NCBI RefSeq assembly: GCF_018916875.1
Contig: NZ_JAHLNO010000028.1
Location: 1 to 64,000 of the forward strand
DNA length: 64,000 bases
From: Virgibacillus proomii
GTDB lineage: Bacteria; Bacillota; Bacilli; Bacillales; Amphibacillaceae
Reading direction: 5' to 3'
Shown here: positions 56,685 through 64,000 of the stretch, one piece after another
Layout of the letters: every line of letters begins with the position of its first letter
Numbering within the stretch: position 1 is the stretch's first letter
Notes under the pieces: generated by a model
The model's database searches: none
What the model was told of the DNA's origin: nothing
Seen by the model: the letters and a program-made list of their open reading frames with translations, nothing else
Position numbers and translations under genes: made by a program

Positions 56685-57125
56685 ATGAAAGTAATTATTA
56701 CGGCAGACCATGCAGGAATGACAATTAGAAACGAGATTAAGGAATTATTAAAGGAAATGAATATTGAATTTGAAGATACTGGATGCAGTTGTGAAGAGTC
56801 AGTGGACTATCCGGATTATGCATTACCGGCTGCAGAACGAATTGCTAATGGAGAATTTGATCGTGGGATTTTTATTTGTGGAACTGGAATAGGAATGTCT
56901 ATTGCTGCAAATAAAGTTAAGGGCATTCGTTGTGCGTTAACGCATGATGTATATAGTGCAAAATTAACTCGACAGCATAATGATTCCAATGTGATCGCAT
57001 TGGGAGAGCGGGTATTAGGGCCTGGATTGGCTCGGGAAATAGTAAAAGTTTGGTTAGAAACCGAGTTTGATGGTGGTCGTCATGAAAATCGAATTAATAA
57101 AATAACAAAATATGAGGATAGTTAA
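56685..57125 (+). CDS. rpiB: Ribose-5-phosphate isomerase B
   Basis: 146 aa, normal length. It interconverts ribose-5-phosphate and ribulose-5-phosphate. ITADHAGMTIRNEI begins the fold, VDYPDYA follows, Cys65 in GIFICGTGIGMSIAANK is the catalytic base, and HNDSNVIALGER is conserved. It corresponds to B. subtilis ywlF (rpiB) and keeps its place between ywlE and ywlG. AAAAGGAG lies about 8 nt before the ATG. Confidence 0.95.
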   Translation: MKVIITADHAGMTIRNEIKELLKEMNIEFEDTGCSCEESVDYPDYALPAAERIANGEFDRGIFICGTGIGMSIAANKVKGIRCALTHDVYSAKLTRQHNDSNVIALGERVLGPGLAREIVKVWLETEFDGGRHENRINKITKYEDS

Positions 57126-57392
57126 TATATAAACCAATAAAAGTACCTGTTCAAAAGGGAGTTATTAAACCAGCTATACTTTTGCGGTAGAAATTTTTAC
57201 GGCACTGAATTTAATTTTTAAAACTATGCTTTTATCTATACTTACGTATGTAGAAATTTGTTTTTCATTTTTAATGTTTTTTGAACAACCTTGAAAATAA
57301 GGTATTTCCTCTTTCCAAAGAGAGCCAAGTAGTGTTAAATCCTTATTTAAAGCTGCTAAGTTTCATTTACTGTAAAACTTAAAAAGTTTAAT
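57126..57392. repeat. Degenerate element with GTTCAAAA / TTTTTTGAAC ends
   Basis: ACCTGTTCAAAAGGGAG near 57147 and TTTTTTGAACAACCT near 57280 form an imperfect inverted pair resembling the family D ends. The interior is AT-rich and has no frame. Confidence 0.4.
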
Positions 57393-57563
57393 CCCGAATG
57401 TAAGGTGCCGTAAGACTCCATTTCAAGAATTGTAGGAAATACAAAGAAGTCTAAGTGGGAAATAACGGCACCTAAATTCCTGATTCGTTCGGGAGGCATC
57501 TAGGCATACTAACATTCAGCAACGGATGAAGGAAAAGCTCTACTGCATAAGGTTTCGCTTTAT
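57393..57563 (+). repeat. Family B copy upstream of ywlG
   Basis: The left hairpin GGTGCCGTAAGACTCC / GGGAAATAACGGCACC is imperfect, and it has the CCTGATTCGTTC linker, a small add-on (GGAGGCATCTAGGCAT) and a decayed right hairpin. The right end GTTTCGC and TTTAT (57559-57563) is present; the left pentamer is altered. Confidence 0.75.
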
Positions 57564-57626
57564 GGTATGACCAACCATACTTTAATATTTTACTTTCTTT
57601 TAATATAAAGGACAGGTGTTATCATC

Positions 57627-58175
57627 ATGGATAAGCAAAAATTGTTAAGTCAATTAGCTACAATACAAGAAGAATGGCTGCAATCTAATTACTTAAAACA
57701 AGGAGAACTATTTATAGTTGGCTGTTCCACAAGTGAGGTAGCTGGAGAGAGAATTGGGACAGCTGGTAGTGAAGAAATCGCAGCAGTAATTTATAATGAA
57801 TTAATGAAGCTGCAAAAAAAATCTGGTATTCAGCTTTGCTTTCAATGCTGTGAACATTTAAATCGAGCAATTGTAATGGAAAGAAGTATGATGGAGCAGT
57901 TTCATTTAGAAGAGGTGACGGTTATTCCCGTTCCAAATGCTGGGGGAGCAATGGCAGCTTATGCCTTTAAACAACTTGAGAATCCAGTTGTAGTCGAATC
58001 GGTAGTTGCCCATGCAGGTATGGATATTGGTGAAACAATGATTGGTATGCATTTAAAATCAGTAGCCGTCCCCCTCAGATTTACGGAACGTTTTATTGGA
58101 AACGCCCGAATTACTGCAGCCTATACACGACCTAAACGAATTGGCGGAGCTCGTGCTGTTTATCCTAAAGCTTAA
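57627..58175 (+). CDS. ywlG: YwlG family protein (TIGR01440/UPF0340)
   Basis: 182 aa. Conserved stretches are LFIVGCSTSEVAGERIGTAGS, FQCCEHLNRAIVMER, PNAGGAMAAYAF and VAHAGMDIGETMIGMHLKSVAVPLR. These belong to the UPF0340 family of Firmicutes, which resembles aminotransferase-associated or thiolase-like small domains but has no proven activity. Conserved Cys-Cys and His suggest an enzyme. It sits between rpiB and glyA as in B. subtilis. Confidence 0.9.
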   Translation: MDKQKLLSQLATIQEEWLQSNYLKQGELFIVGCSTSEVAGERIGTAGSEEIAAVIYNELMKLQKKSGIQLCFQCCEHLNRAIVMERSMMEQFHLEEVTVIPVPNAGGAMAAYAFKQLENPVVVESVVAHAGMDIGETMIGMHLKSVAVPLRFTERFIGNARITAAYTRPKRIGGARAVYPKA

Positions 58176-58191
58176 TTTGAATTATTTCTAG

Positions 58192-58470
58192 AGGGTGTTC
58201 AAAAAAATCGTTCAAAATCATAGAGCTCAATTGAAAGAAAAAACACTTTTCCTACGTGGGGTAGGGTTTCGAGGAAGCCAACTTAATAGCTCATTTATCT
58301 AATAACATACATACACTTGCTACTCGACACTACGCTGCTTAAAACTTCGACTCGACAGGACGTGCTAGTCTCGGCGTTGCAATTAGACGGATTAAGCAGT
58401 AATCTCAATTTTTCAAGGAAGTTGATCATAGTTGACCTCGGTCTAGTAATCCTTTTTTTGAATACACCCG
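58192..58470. repeat. Family D element between ywlG and glyA
   Basis: Ends GGGTGTTCAAAAAAATCG and TTTTTTTGAATACACCC form an inverted pair. The interior shares TTTCGAGGAAGCC, ACTTCGACTCGACAGGAC, GTGCTAGT.TCGG and GACCTCGGTC with 7278-7552. Confidence 0.75.
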
Positions 58471-58542
58471 GGAACGAATAAATTTGTCCTTAAAACGAAA
58501 TAACGATAAAATGAAATTATTACATACGAGGAGGTATTAACG

Positions 58543-59787
58543 ATGGAACATGTAAAGCGGACAGATGTTGAATTATACCAAGCAATCCAAGCAGAAAAAA
58601 AGCGGCAGCAAGATAAGATTGAATTAATTGCCTCGGAGAATTTTGTCTCTGAAGCAGTTATGGAAGCAATGGGCTCCGTACTGACGAATAAATATGCAGA
58701 AGGTTATCCTGGAAAACGATATTATGGTGGCTGTGAGCATGTAGATGTTGCAGAGAATTTAGCTCGAGATCGTGCAAAGCAGCTATTTGGTGCTGATCAC
58801 GCTAATGTACAGCCTCATTCAGGGGCACAAGCAAATATGGCTGTCTACTTTACCGTATTAGAACCTGGTGATACGGTGCTAGGTATGAATCTTAGTCATG
58901 GTGGTCATTTAACTCATGGCAGCCCTGTTAACTTCAGTGGTACACTTTATAATTTTGTTGATTATGGCGTAGATGAAAAAACAGAAAAGTTAGACTATGA
59001 TGCTGTTTTACAAAAAGCTAAGGAAGTAAAGCCAAAATTAATAGTTGCAGGAGCTAGTGCCTATTCACGAATTATTGATTTTGCAAAATTTAAAGATATT
59101 GCCGATCAAGTAGGAGCCTATCTAATGGTTGATATGGCGCATATTGCTGGTTTAGTCGCAGCTGGTTTACATCCTAATCCAGTACCATATTCAGACTTTG
59201 TAACAACAACTACCCATAAAACATTACGTGGTCCACGCGGTGGTATGATTTTATGTAAAGAAGAATATGCAAAAAAAATCGATAAAGCAGTATTTCCTGG
59301 TATGCAAGGCGGACCACTTATGCACATTATTGCAGCGAAGGCTGTTTCTTTCAAAGAAGCTTTATCGGATTCATTCAAAACGTATTGTAAGAAGATTATT
59401 GAAAATGCTGATGCTTTAGCTAAAGCTTTACAAGCAGAAGGAATTCGTATTGTCTCTGGCGGAACGGATAACCATCTTTTATTACTCGATGTTACTCCAC
59501 TTGGATTAACTGGCAAGATAGCCGAGCAAGTACTTGATGATATCGGAATTACTGCGAATAAAAATACGATTCCTTTTGATAAAGAAAGTCCATTCATCAC
59601 TAGTGGTCTTCGTATTGGAACGGCAGCAGTAACCACTCGCGGTTTTGGAAAAGAAGAAATGAAGGAAATAGCAAACATTATTTCACTTACATTAAAAAAT
59701 CATGAAGATGAAAATATGTTAACAACAGCTGAACAACGTGTAAAAGCATTGACAGAAAAGTTTCCGCTTTATACCGTATATGCTTAA
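58543..59787 (+). CDS. glyA: Serine hydroxymethyltransferase
   Basis: 414 aa PLP enzyme that converts serine and tetrahydrofolate to glycine and methylene-[45 protein letters not shown] and [13 protein letters not shown] are typical. Lys226 in [14 protein letters not shown] binds PLP. The length is standard and the frame clean. GAGGAGG lies 9 nt before the ATG; a terminator follows immediately. Confidence 0.97.
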   Translation: MEHVKRTDVELYQAIQAEKKRQQDKIELIASENFVSEAVMEAMGSVLTNKYAEGYPGKRYYGGCEHVDVAENLARDRAKQLFGADHANVQPHSGAQANMAVYFTVLEPGDTVLGMNLSHGGHLTHGSPVNFSGTLYNFVDYGVDEKTEKLDYDAVLQKAKEVKPKLIVAGASAYSRIIDFAKFKDIADQVGAYLMVDMAHIAGLVAAGLHPNPVPYSDFVTTTTHKTLRGPRGGMILCKEEYAKKIDKAVFPGMQGGPLMHIIAAKAVSFKEALSDSFKTYCKKIIENADALAKALQAEGIRIVSGGTDNHLLLLDVTPLGLTGKIAEQVLDDIGITANKNTIPFDKESPFITSGLRIGTAAVTTRGFGKEEMKEIANIISLTLKNHEDENMLTTAEQRVKALTEKFPLYTVYA

Positions 59788-59791
59788 AAAA

Positions 59792-59824
59792 CAGAGATGC
59801 TCAGGACAAGGGCATCTCTTCTTG
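59792..59824 (+). terminator. glyA terminator
   Basis: Stem AGAGATGC / GCATCTCT followed by TCTT; starts six bases after the stop. Confidence 0.75.
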
Positions 59825-59861
59825 CGTACAATTAACAGGAGAACCTAATTTAACATATCAT

Positions 59862-60155
59862 AGAATACGCATGTAACCGGCAGTAAGACCGCTATTTCAA
59901 TGCTGCGGAGTGAAAACGAGGAGGATAAGTTGGGGAACTGCAAGGCAAATACCCGATTCTGTTTAGAGACCTTTAGGTCATACCCTTCGCGGTACTACCA
60001 ATTAGTAGAGATAAAAGAAAACCCCACTGATTGAAGATTCAGTTCTAAATATAGTTTTTTGCACTATAGGAAAGTATAAAACTTTATGGTTTATAGTATA
60101 AGAAAAACGATAGCTTTCGTCATAAAGACTTGGCGACAAGCCAAGTTTTTCTAAT
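59862..60155 (+). repeat. Decayed family B-prime copy followed by repeat A copy 8
   Basis: 59866-60047: ACGCATGTAACCGGCAGTAAGACC..., the CCCGATTCTGTT linker, the GACCTTTAGGTCATACC add-on and the end GATTGAAGATTCAG. The pentamers are lost. 60062-60155 is a full repeat A with CGTC in the middle. Both lie in the upp upstream region. Confidence 0.75.
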
Positions 60156-60249
60156 ATCTATTCTCGAGATTTCGGCATAACTTGCAAGCAAGTCTAATAT
60201 TGAGTACAATTTTAAAGATGCAACTTAAATTAAAGGAGTGAACGGCAAC

Positions 60250-60879
60250 ATGGGAAAAGTTTTCGTACTAGACCATCCATTAATTCAGCATAAACTAACG
60301 TACATAAGAGATATAAATACTGGCACGAAGGAGTTTCGTGAGTTAGTTGATGAGGTTTCTATGCTGATGGCGTTTGAAATTACTAGAGATTTACCACTTC
60401 AAGAAAAAACAATTGAAACACCAGTTACGAAAACGACCTCGAATGTACTGGCTGGTAAAAAAATAGGATTAGTTCCTATTCTTCGGGCTGGGTTAGGTAT
60501 GGTAGATGGGATGCTGGATTTAATTCCTGCAGCAAAAGTGGGACATGTCGGTCTTTATCGTGATCCCGAAACACTGAAACCAGTAGAATATTATATTAAA
60601 TTACCTTCAGATATCCATGAACGTGAATTAATTGTGCTTGATCCAATGTTAGCTACAGGAGGATCGGCGAATGATGCGATTCACTCATTAAAAAACAGAG
60701 GCGCTAAGCATGTTCGCTTAATGTGTTTAATTGCAGCTCCTGAAGGTGTAGAGGTAATTAAAAAAGAGCATCCGGATGTTGATATCTATTTGGGAGCATT
60801 AGATGAAAAACTAAATGAAAAAGGATATATTGTTCCCGGTTTAGGTGATGCTGGAGACAGGCTTTTTGGTACAAAATAA
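60250..60879 (+). CDS. upp: Uracil phosphoribosyltransferase
   Basis: 209 aa. It salvages uracil with PRPP to [22 protein letters not shown] is the family start. [15 protein letters not shown] and the PRPP loop [14 protein letters not shown] follow, and the uracil-binding C-terminus has [18 protein letters not shown] start at the ATG 60250, 11 nt after AAGGAG; the GTG at 60238 overlaps that site. It is between glyA and mnaA as in B. subtilis. Confidence 0.96.
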   Translation: MGKVFVLDHPLIQHKLTYIRDINTGTKEFRELVDEVSMLMAFEITRDLPLQEKTIETPVTKTTSNVLAGKKIGLVPILRAGLGMVDGMLDLIPAAKVGHVGLYRDPETLKPVEYYIKLPSDIHERELIVLDPMLATGGSANDAIHSLKNRGAKHVRLMCLIAAPEGVEVIKKEHPDVDIYLGALDEKLNEKGYIVPGLGDAGDRLFGTK

Positions 60880-61047
60880 CGTTATTTTCATTAATGAAGA
60901 AACTACCAGTTTAACAAACCGGCTGATACGTGTGTGAAATAAATTTTTAAAGGTATTTATACTTTTAAAACAATCGACTTACGATTGGTAGCTTATTTCC
61001 CCGAAGTTAGGGACAAAGTAAAAATTATGGGTCCTGGAGTGAAAAAA

Positions 61048-62166
61048 ATGAGTAAACGAATTAAAGTAATGACGATTTTTGGTACACGACCGGAAGCAAT
61101 TAAAATGGCTCCACTTGTACTTGAATTAAAGAAACGCTCAGAGGAATTTGCATCGATTGTTACCGTTACGGCACAACATCGTGAAATGTTAGATCAAGTG
61201 TTGCAAATATTTAACATTACTCCGGACTATGATTTAAATATTATGAAAAAGCAGCAGACTTTAGCACAAATTACCACTCGTGCTTTAGAAGGCTTAGACG
61301 ATGTAATGAAGGAAACGAAACCAGATATTGTGCTAGTTCATGGAGATACAACGACAACTTTCGCTGCTTCCCTTGCCGCTTATTATAATCAAATTGCGGT
61401 TGGACATGTAGAAGCTGGACTAAGAACCTGGAATAAGTATTCGCCTTTTCCTGAAGAAATGAATCGGCAGTTAACAGGGATAATCGCTGACTTGCATTTC
61501 TCTCCTACTGAAAAATCGAAACAAAATTTATTGCAGGAGAACAAGGCAGAAGAAACAATTTATGTAACGGGTAATACGGCGATAGATGCACTAAAAACAA
61601 CTGTGGATTCCTCCTATAATAACCCTATTCTAGAACGGTTAGGTTCAAAGCGATTAGTTTTAATGACTGCTCATCGGAGAGAAAACTTGGGAAATAATAT
61701 GCAACAAATGTTTCGTGCCATTAAACGCTTAGTTGAGACACATCATGATATTCATGTTATTTACCCTGTTCATCTCAACCCAGTTGTTCAGCAGGCGGCT
61801 CAAGAAATTTTAGGAAATCACGATCGTATTGATTTAATTGAACCTCTAGGGGTTGTAGATTTTCACAATTTCGCCTCACATGCATATTTAATTTTAACAG
61901 ATTCTGGCGGGGTGCAAGAAGAGGCGCCTTCATTAGGAGTTCCTGTTCTGGTATTAAGAGATACAACAGAACGACCAGAAGGTATTGAGGCCGGAACATT
62001 AAAATTAGCTGGTACGGATGAAGAGACAATTTACAATTTAGCAAATGAATTATTATCAGATAAAGCTGCGTATGAAAAAATGGCAAAAGCGTCTAATCCC
62101 TATGGTGATGGACAAGCGTCCCGTAGGATTGCCGATGCGATTATCGATTATTTTAGACTTGACTAA
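61048..62166 (+). CDS. mnaA: UDP-N-acetylglucosamine 2-epimerase (non-hydrolysing)
   Basis: 372 aa. It interconverts UDP-GlcNAc and UDP-ManNAc for teichoic-acid linkage units. KVMTIFGTRPEAIKMAPLVLELKKR, TAQHREMLDQVL, VHGDTTTTFAASLAA, GHVEAGLRT and LTDSGGVQEEAPSLGVPVLVLRDTTERPEG are the WecB/MnaA signatures. I choose ATG 61048, 8 nt after TGGAG; the frame open from 60985 lacks a ribosome site. The order upp-mnaA follows B. subtilis. Confidence 0.95.
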   Translation: MSKRIKVMTIFGTRPEAIKMAPLVLELKKRSEEFASIVTVTAQHREMLDQVLQIFNITPDYDLNIMKKQQTLAQITTRALEGLDDVMKETKPDIVLVHGDTTTTFAASLAAYYNQIAVGHVEAGLRTWNKYSPFPEEMNRQLTGIIADLHFSPTEKSKQNLLQENKAEETIYVTGNTAIDALKTTVDSSYNNPILERLGSKRLVLMTAHRRENLGNNMQQMFRAIKRLVETHHDIHVIYPVHLNPVVQQAAQEILGNHDRIDLIEPLGVVDFHNFASHAYLILTDSGGVQEEAPSLGVPVLVLRDTTERPEGIEAGTLKLAGTDEETIYNLANELLSDKAAYEKMAKASNPYGDGQASRRIADAIIDYFRLD

Positions 62167-62173
62167 TCGTAGG

Positions 62174-62431
62174 AAAGAGGCTTGGACAAAAGTGTTTTAG
62201 TCAAAGAAAAATCCGAACGCTGATTCAAAATTCTTCAGTTAGAATTCGAATTAGTTCGGATTCTCTTTTTATACTATAGGAAAGTATAAAATTTTAGGGT
62301 TTATAGTATAAGAAAAACTACAGCTTTCGCTAAAGACTTGGCGACAAGCCAAGTCTTTCTAATAAGCTTCCTTATACCGGTAAAAATTCGTATTTAGAGT
62401 TGATCTTTTTAATAATGTCCCACTCTCTTTT
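62174..62431 (+). repeat. Diverged family E-like element containing repeat A copy 9
   Basis: Outer ends AAAGAGGCTTGGACAAAA and TGTCCCACTCTCTTTT resemble the E termini. Inside is a hairpin AATCCGAAC.../GTTCGGATT, then a full repeat A at 62270-62363 (AAATTTTAGGG variant). So A entered the E-like element here, the reverse of the order at 52745. Confidence 0.7.
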
Positions 62432-62439
62432 ATTGTCTA

Positions 62440-62736
62440 GGAGATTTGTTCATCAAGTTTAGTATGTATTTATCCACATCCCGTTTCAGCGTCTAGCTAG
62501 CCCCTCGAGGTCGCTTCACTCTTCTACAGCCTTTTTGTCGAGAAGCTTTTCGCTTTTTGTAGTGAAATAGGTGATCAAAGTTTTCTGCTTGTAGAATTAC
62601 ATCTGGAACCATAAGAAGCTAGAACTAAAGCCATAATGAAATTAGATGAGATATTTTTTGCTTTGAACATCTTTTTATAAGGTGTATATTTTTTCCTTCA
62701 CCTTCAAAAGCTAGTTGGAGAAAGGGGGACAATGTT
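62440..62736. other. Spacer before the subtilase gene
   Basis: 62483-62530 carries the CAGCGTCTAGC...CGCTTCACTC dispersed segment also seen at 46095. A GAGAAGC/GCTTTTC dyad lies near 62539. AGAAAGGGGG is the ribosome site for the next gene. No other gene seen. Confidence 0.4.
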
Positions 62737-64000
62737 ATGCGTACCCGTACTTGCCTTCTGTTTTTTATATTGCTAGCAGTTATCATGATCCCATCTCACG
62801 TTCCTAGCTTAGCCTTGCAGCATATGAAAGATAATGACGAGCTTCATTCGTTAATTATTGAAGTAGAAGGAGATCCGAAAAAGCATAAAGACTATCTGGA
62901 ACAGTATCATCCTTACATTGAAGTTGTAGCAGTTTATACGAAACTATTTCAAGGACTTGCGTTACAAGGTGAACCAAAGCGGTTAGAGCGTTTGGAAAAC
63001 TTAGAGTTTGTGAAAAATGTTCATCAAGTACAAACCTATCAAACCCCTAGTTTTCACCATGTAAAACGTATTGAAGATAATTCAAATATCGTGTTTCCTT
63101 CAGAGTTGAATAAAACAGATTACACAGGAAAAGGTGTAAAAGTTGCAGTGATTGATACAGGGGTCGATTACCGACATCCAGATTTAGAAAAAAATTACCA
63201 AGCTGGCCGAGATTTAGTCGACTTGGATAATGATCCAATGGAAACAAAGCCTGAGGAAGGATTACCTACAATTCATGGTTCACATGTTGCAGGGATTATT
63301 GCAGCCAATGGTCAGTTAAAGGGTGTTGCTCCTGACGCAGAACTTTACGCATATCGTGCTTTAGGGCCAGGGGGTACAGGTACTTCTATTCAAGTGATTG
63401 CAGCGATGGAGCAAGCCATCAAGGATGAGGTAGATGTAATTAACCTTTCTCTAGGTAATCGTGTCAATGGACCTGATTATCCTACAAGTGTTGCTGTAAA
63501 CAAAGCAGTAGAAATGGGAGTAGCGGTTGTTATCGCAAATGGAAATGATGGTCCCGGTGATTGGACAGTTGGTGCACCGGCAACAGCAAATAAGGCTTTA
63601 TCTGTAGGAGCTGTAAGTAATGAACAAAAAGTGCCTTACTTATATGAACGGTGGGCTGATAAAAAAATTGAAATGGTAAACATGGCCGGTTCTATTCCTT
63701 GGGAGCTAGATACGTTTTATCCAGTCGTAAACGCAACAGAAACCATGGACCTGAAAGGAAGTATAGCACTATATCAACGTGATGAAATACCATTTATTGA
63801 AAAGGCCAAACAAGCTCAAGAAAATGGTGCAAAAGCAGTAATCATTGCTAATAATGAGGATAAACTTTTTCAGGGAGATATTTCCTCCGTTAACGAACAA
63901 CTTGATATTCCGGTTGCATCGATTTCCGAAGATGATGGACAATGGCTAATAAATAAATTAAAAAATGAGGAACAATTGTTGTTGGAAACAATATACGAGC
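62737..64000 (+). CDS. Vpr-like subtilisin-family serine protease, 5' part
   Basis: The gene runs off the window end; 421 codons are visible without a stop. A signal peptide (RTRTCLLFFILLAVIMIPS) is followed by an inhibitor-I9-like propeptide (about 37-102). The S8 domain has Asp140 (VAVIDTGVDYRHPDL), His180 (IHGSHVAGI) and oxyanion Asn270 (VIANGNDGPG). From about residue 310 a PA-like insert begins (ALYQRDEIPFIEKAKQAQENGAKAVIIANN), an arrangement typical of Vpr and lactocepin-type minor extracellular proteases. The catalytic Ser would lie beyond the window. AAAGGGGG lies 8 nt before the ATG. B. subtilis vpr is elsewhere, so this is a different location. Confidence 0.88.
   Translation, partial: MRTRTCLLFFILLAVIMIPSHVPSLALQHMKDNDELHSLIIEVEGDPKKHKDYLEQYHPYIEVVAVYTKLFQGLALQGEPKRLERLENLEFVKNVHQVQTYQTPSFHHVKRIEDNSNIVFPSELNKTDYTGKGVKVAVIDTGVDYRHPDLEKNYQAGRDLVDLDNDPMETKPEEGLPTIHGSHVAGIIAANGQLKGVAPDAELYAYRALGPGGTGTSIQVIAAMEQAIKDEVDVINLSLGNRVNGPDYPTSVAVNKAVEMGVAVVIANGNDGPGDWTVGAPATANKALSVGAVSNEQKVPYLYERWADKKIEMVNMAGSIPWELDTFYPVVNATETMDLKGSIALYQRDEIPFIEKAKQAQENGAKAVIIANNEDKLFQGDISSVNEQLDIPVASISEDDGQWLINKLKNEEQLLLETIYE

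Noticed and set aside
59118..59678. 186-aa open frame antisense to glyA
   Set aside because: Shadow frame of a highly conserved gene; no ribosome site and no family resemblance.

Overview
The window reads as chromosomal DNA of a low-GC, endospore-forming Bacillaceae. I infer a facultative anaerobe of the Oceanobacillus/Virgibacillus kind, but the sequence does not settle the genus. The evidence is spore genes (gerQ, cwlJ, spo0F, spoIIR), strong AGGAGG ribosome sites, both L-lactate dehydrogenase and pyruvate formate-lyase, and a gene order close to the B. subtilis ywd-ywf-ywg-ywh-ywi-ywj-ywl segment up to glyA-upp-mnaA. I saw no rRNA, tRNA or CRISPR array.

Layout. 1-3.2 kb: a truncated qoxA-like remnant, a tiny ORF, ywdI, ywdK and a small membrane protein. 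4-7.2 kb: gerQ and cwlJ (spore germination), a stress-type SDR oxidoreductase, a 54-aa TTG-start ORF and hemQ. 7.7-12.6 kb: pta, a decayed tnpB with a full group II intron (RT-maturase-HNH) in its right end, then lipL. 12.8-15.4 kb: ywfO, ywgA, ywhD. 15.9-25.5 kb: pbpG, ldh, ywiB-argS, pflA, pflB. 25.9-33.2 kb: a fatty-acid beta-oxidation cluster (fadF, thiolase, 3-hydroxyacyl-CoA dehydrogenase, two acyl-CoA dehydrogenases, a TetR regulator) behind a promoter with a FadR-type palindrome in its spacer. 34-47.7 kb: rpoE, pyrG, spo0F, fbaA, transaldolase, murA, glpX, rho, a cysteine-free L31 gene, tdk. 48-62 kb: prfA-prmC-spoIIR, a GNAT-like protein, a DnaA-box cluster, sua5/ywlC, mntP, an enlarged ywlE, a frameshifted chemoreceptor, rpiB, ywlG, glyA, upp, mnaA. 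62.7 kb to the end: the start of a Vpr-like secreted subtilase.

The unusual part is the spacers. They are long and full of interspersed repeats in at least five families, named here A to E. A (about 95 bp, nine copies) and B (about 150-175 bp, about a dozen full or partial copies) each carry two hairpins, and every recognisable full copy lies on the + strand. Good B copies lie between two TTTAT pentamers. One B sits inside an A copy so cleanly that the empty site can be read from sister A copies. This fits a non-autonomous IS200/IS605-like (palindrome-associated) element moving through single-stranded DNA of the lagging-strand template. C is a 60-bp unit in tandem arrays that end in a B-like right hairpin. 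D is a degenerate element with GTTCAAAAA/TTTTTGAAC-type ends. E is a roughly 300-bp element with AGAGGCTGGGACA/TGTCCCAGCCTCT inverted ends. The families insert into one another, so their relative age can be read.

The genes themselves are mostly ordinary core functions: central carbon metabolism, cell-wall precursors, translation termination, sporulation signalling and fatty-acid degradation. Exceptions are the broken chemoreceptor (an exact 64-bp tandem duplication), the about 60-residue helical insert in the arginine phosphatase YwlE, and the use of a zinc-free L31 at the housekeeping rpmE position. All functional names rest on motif and family recognition by eye; no database search was run.
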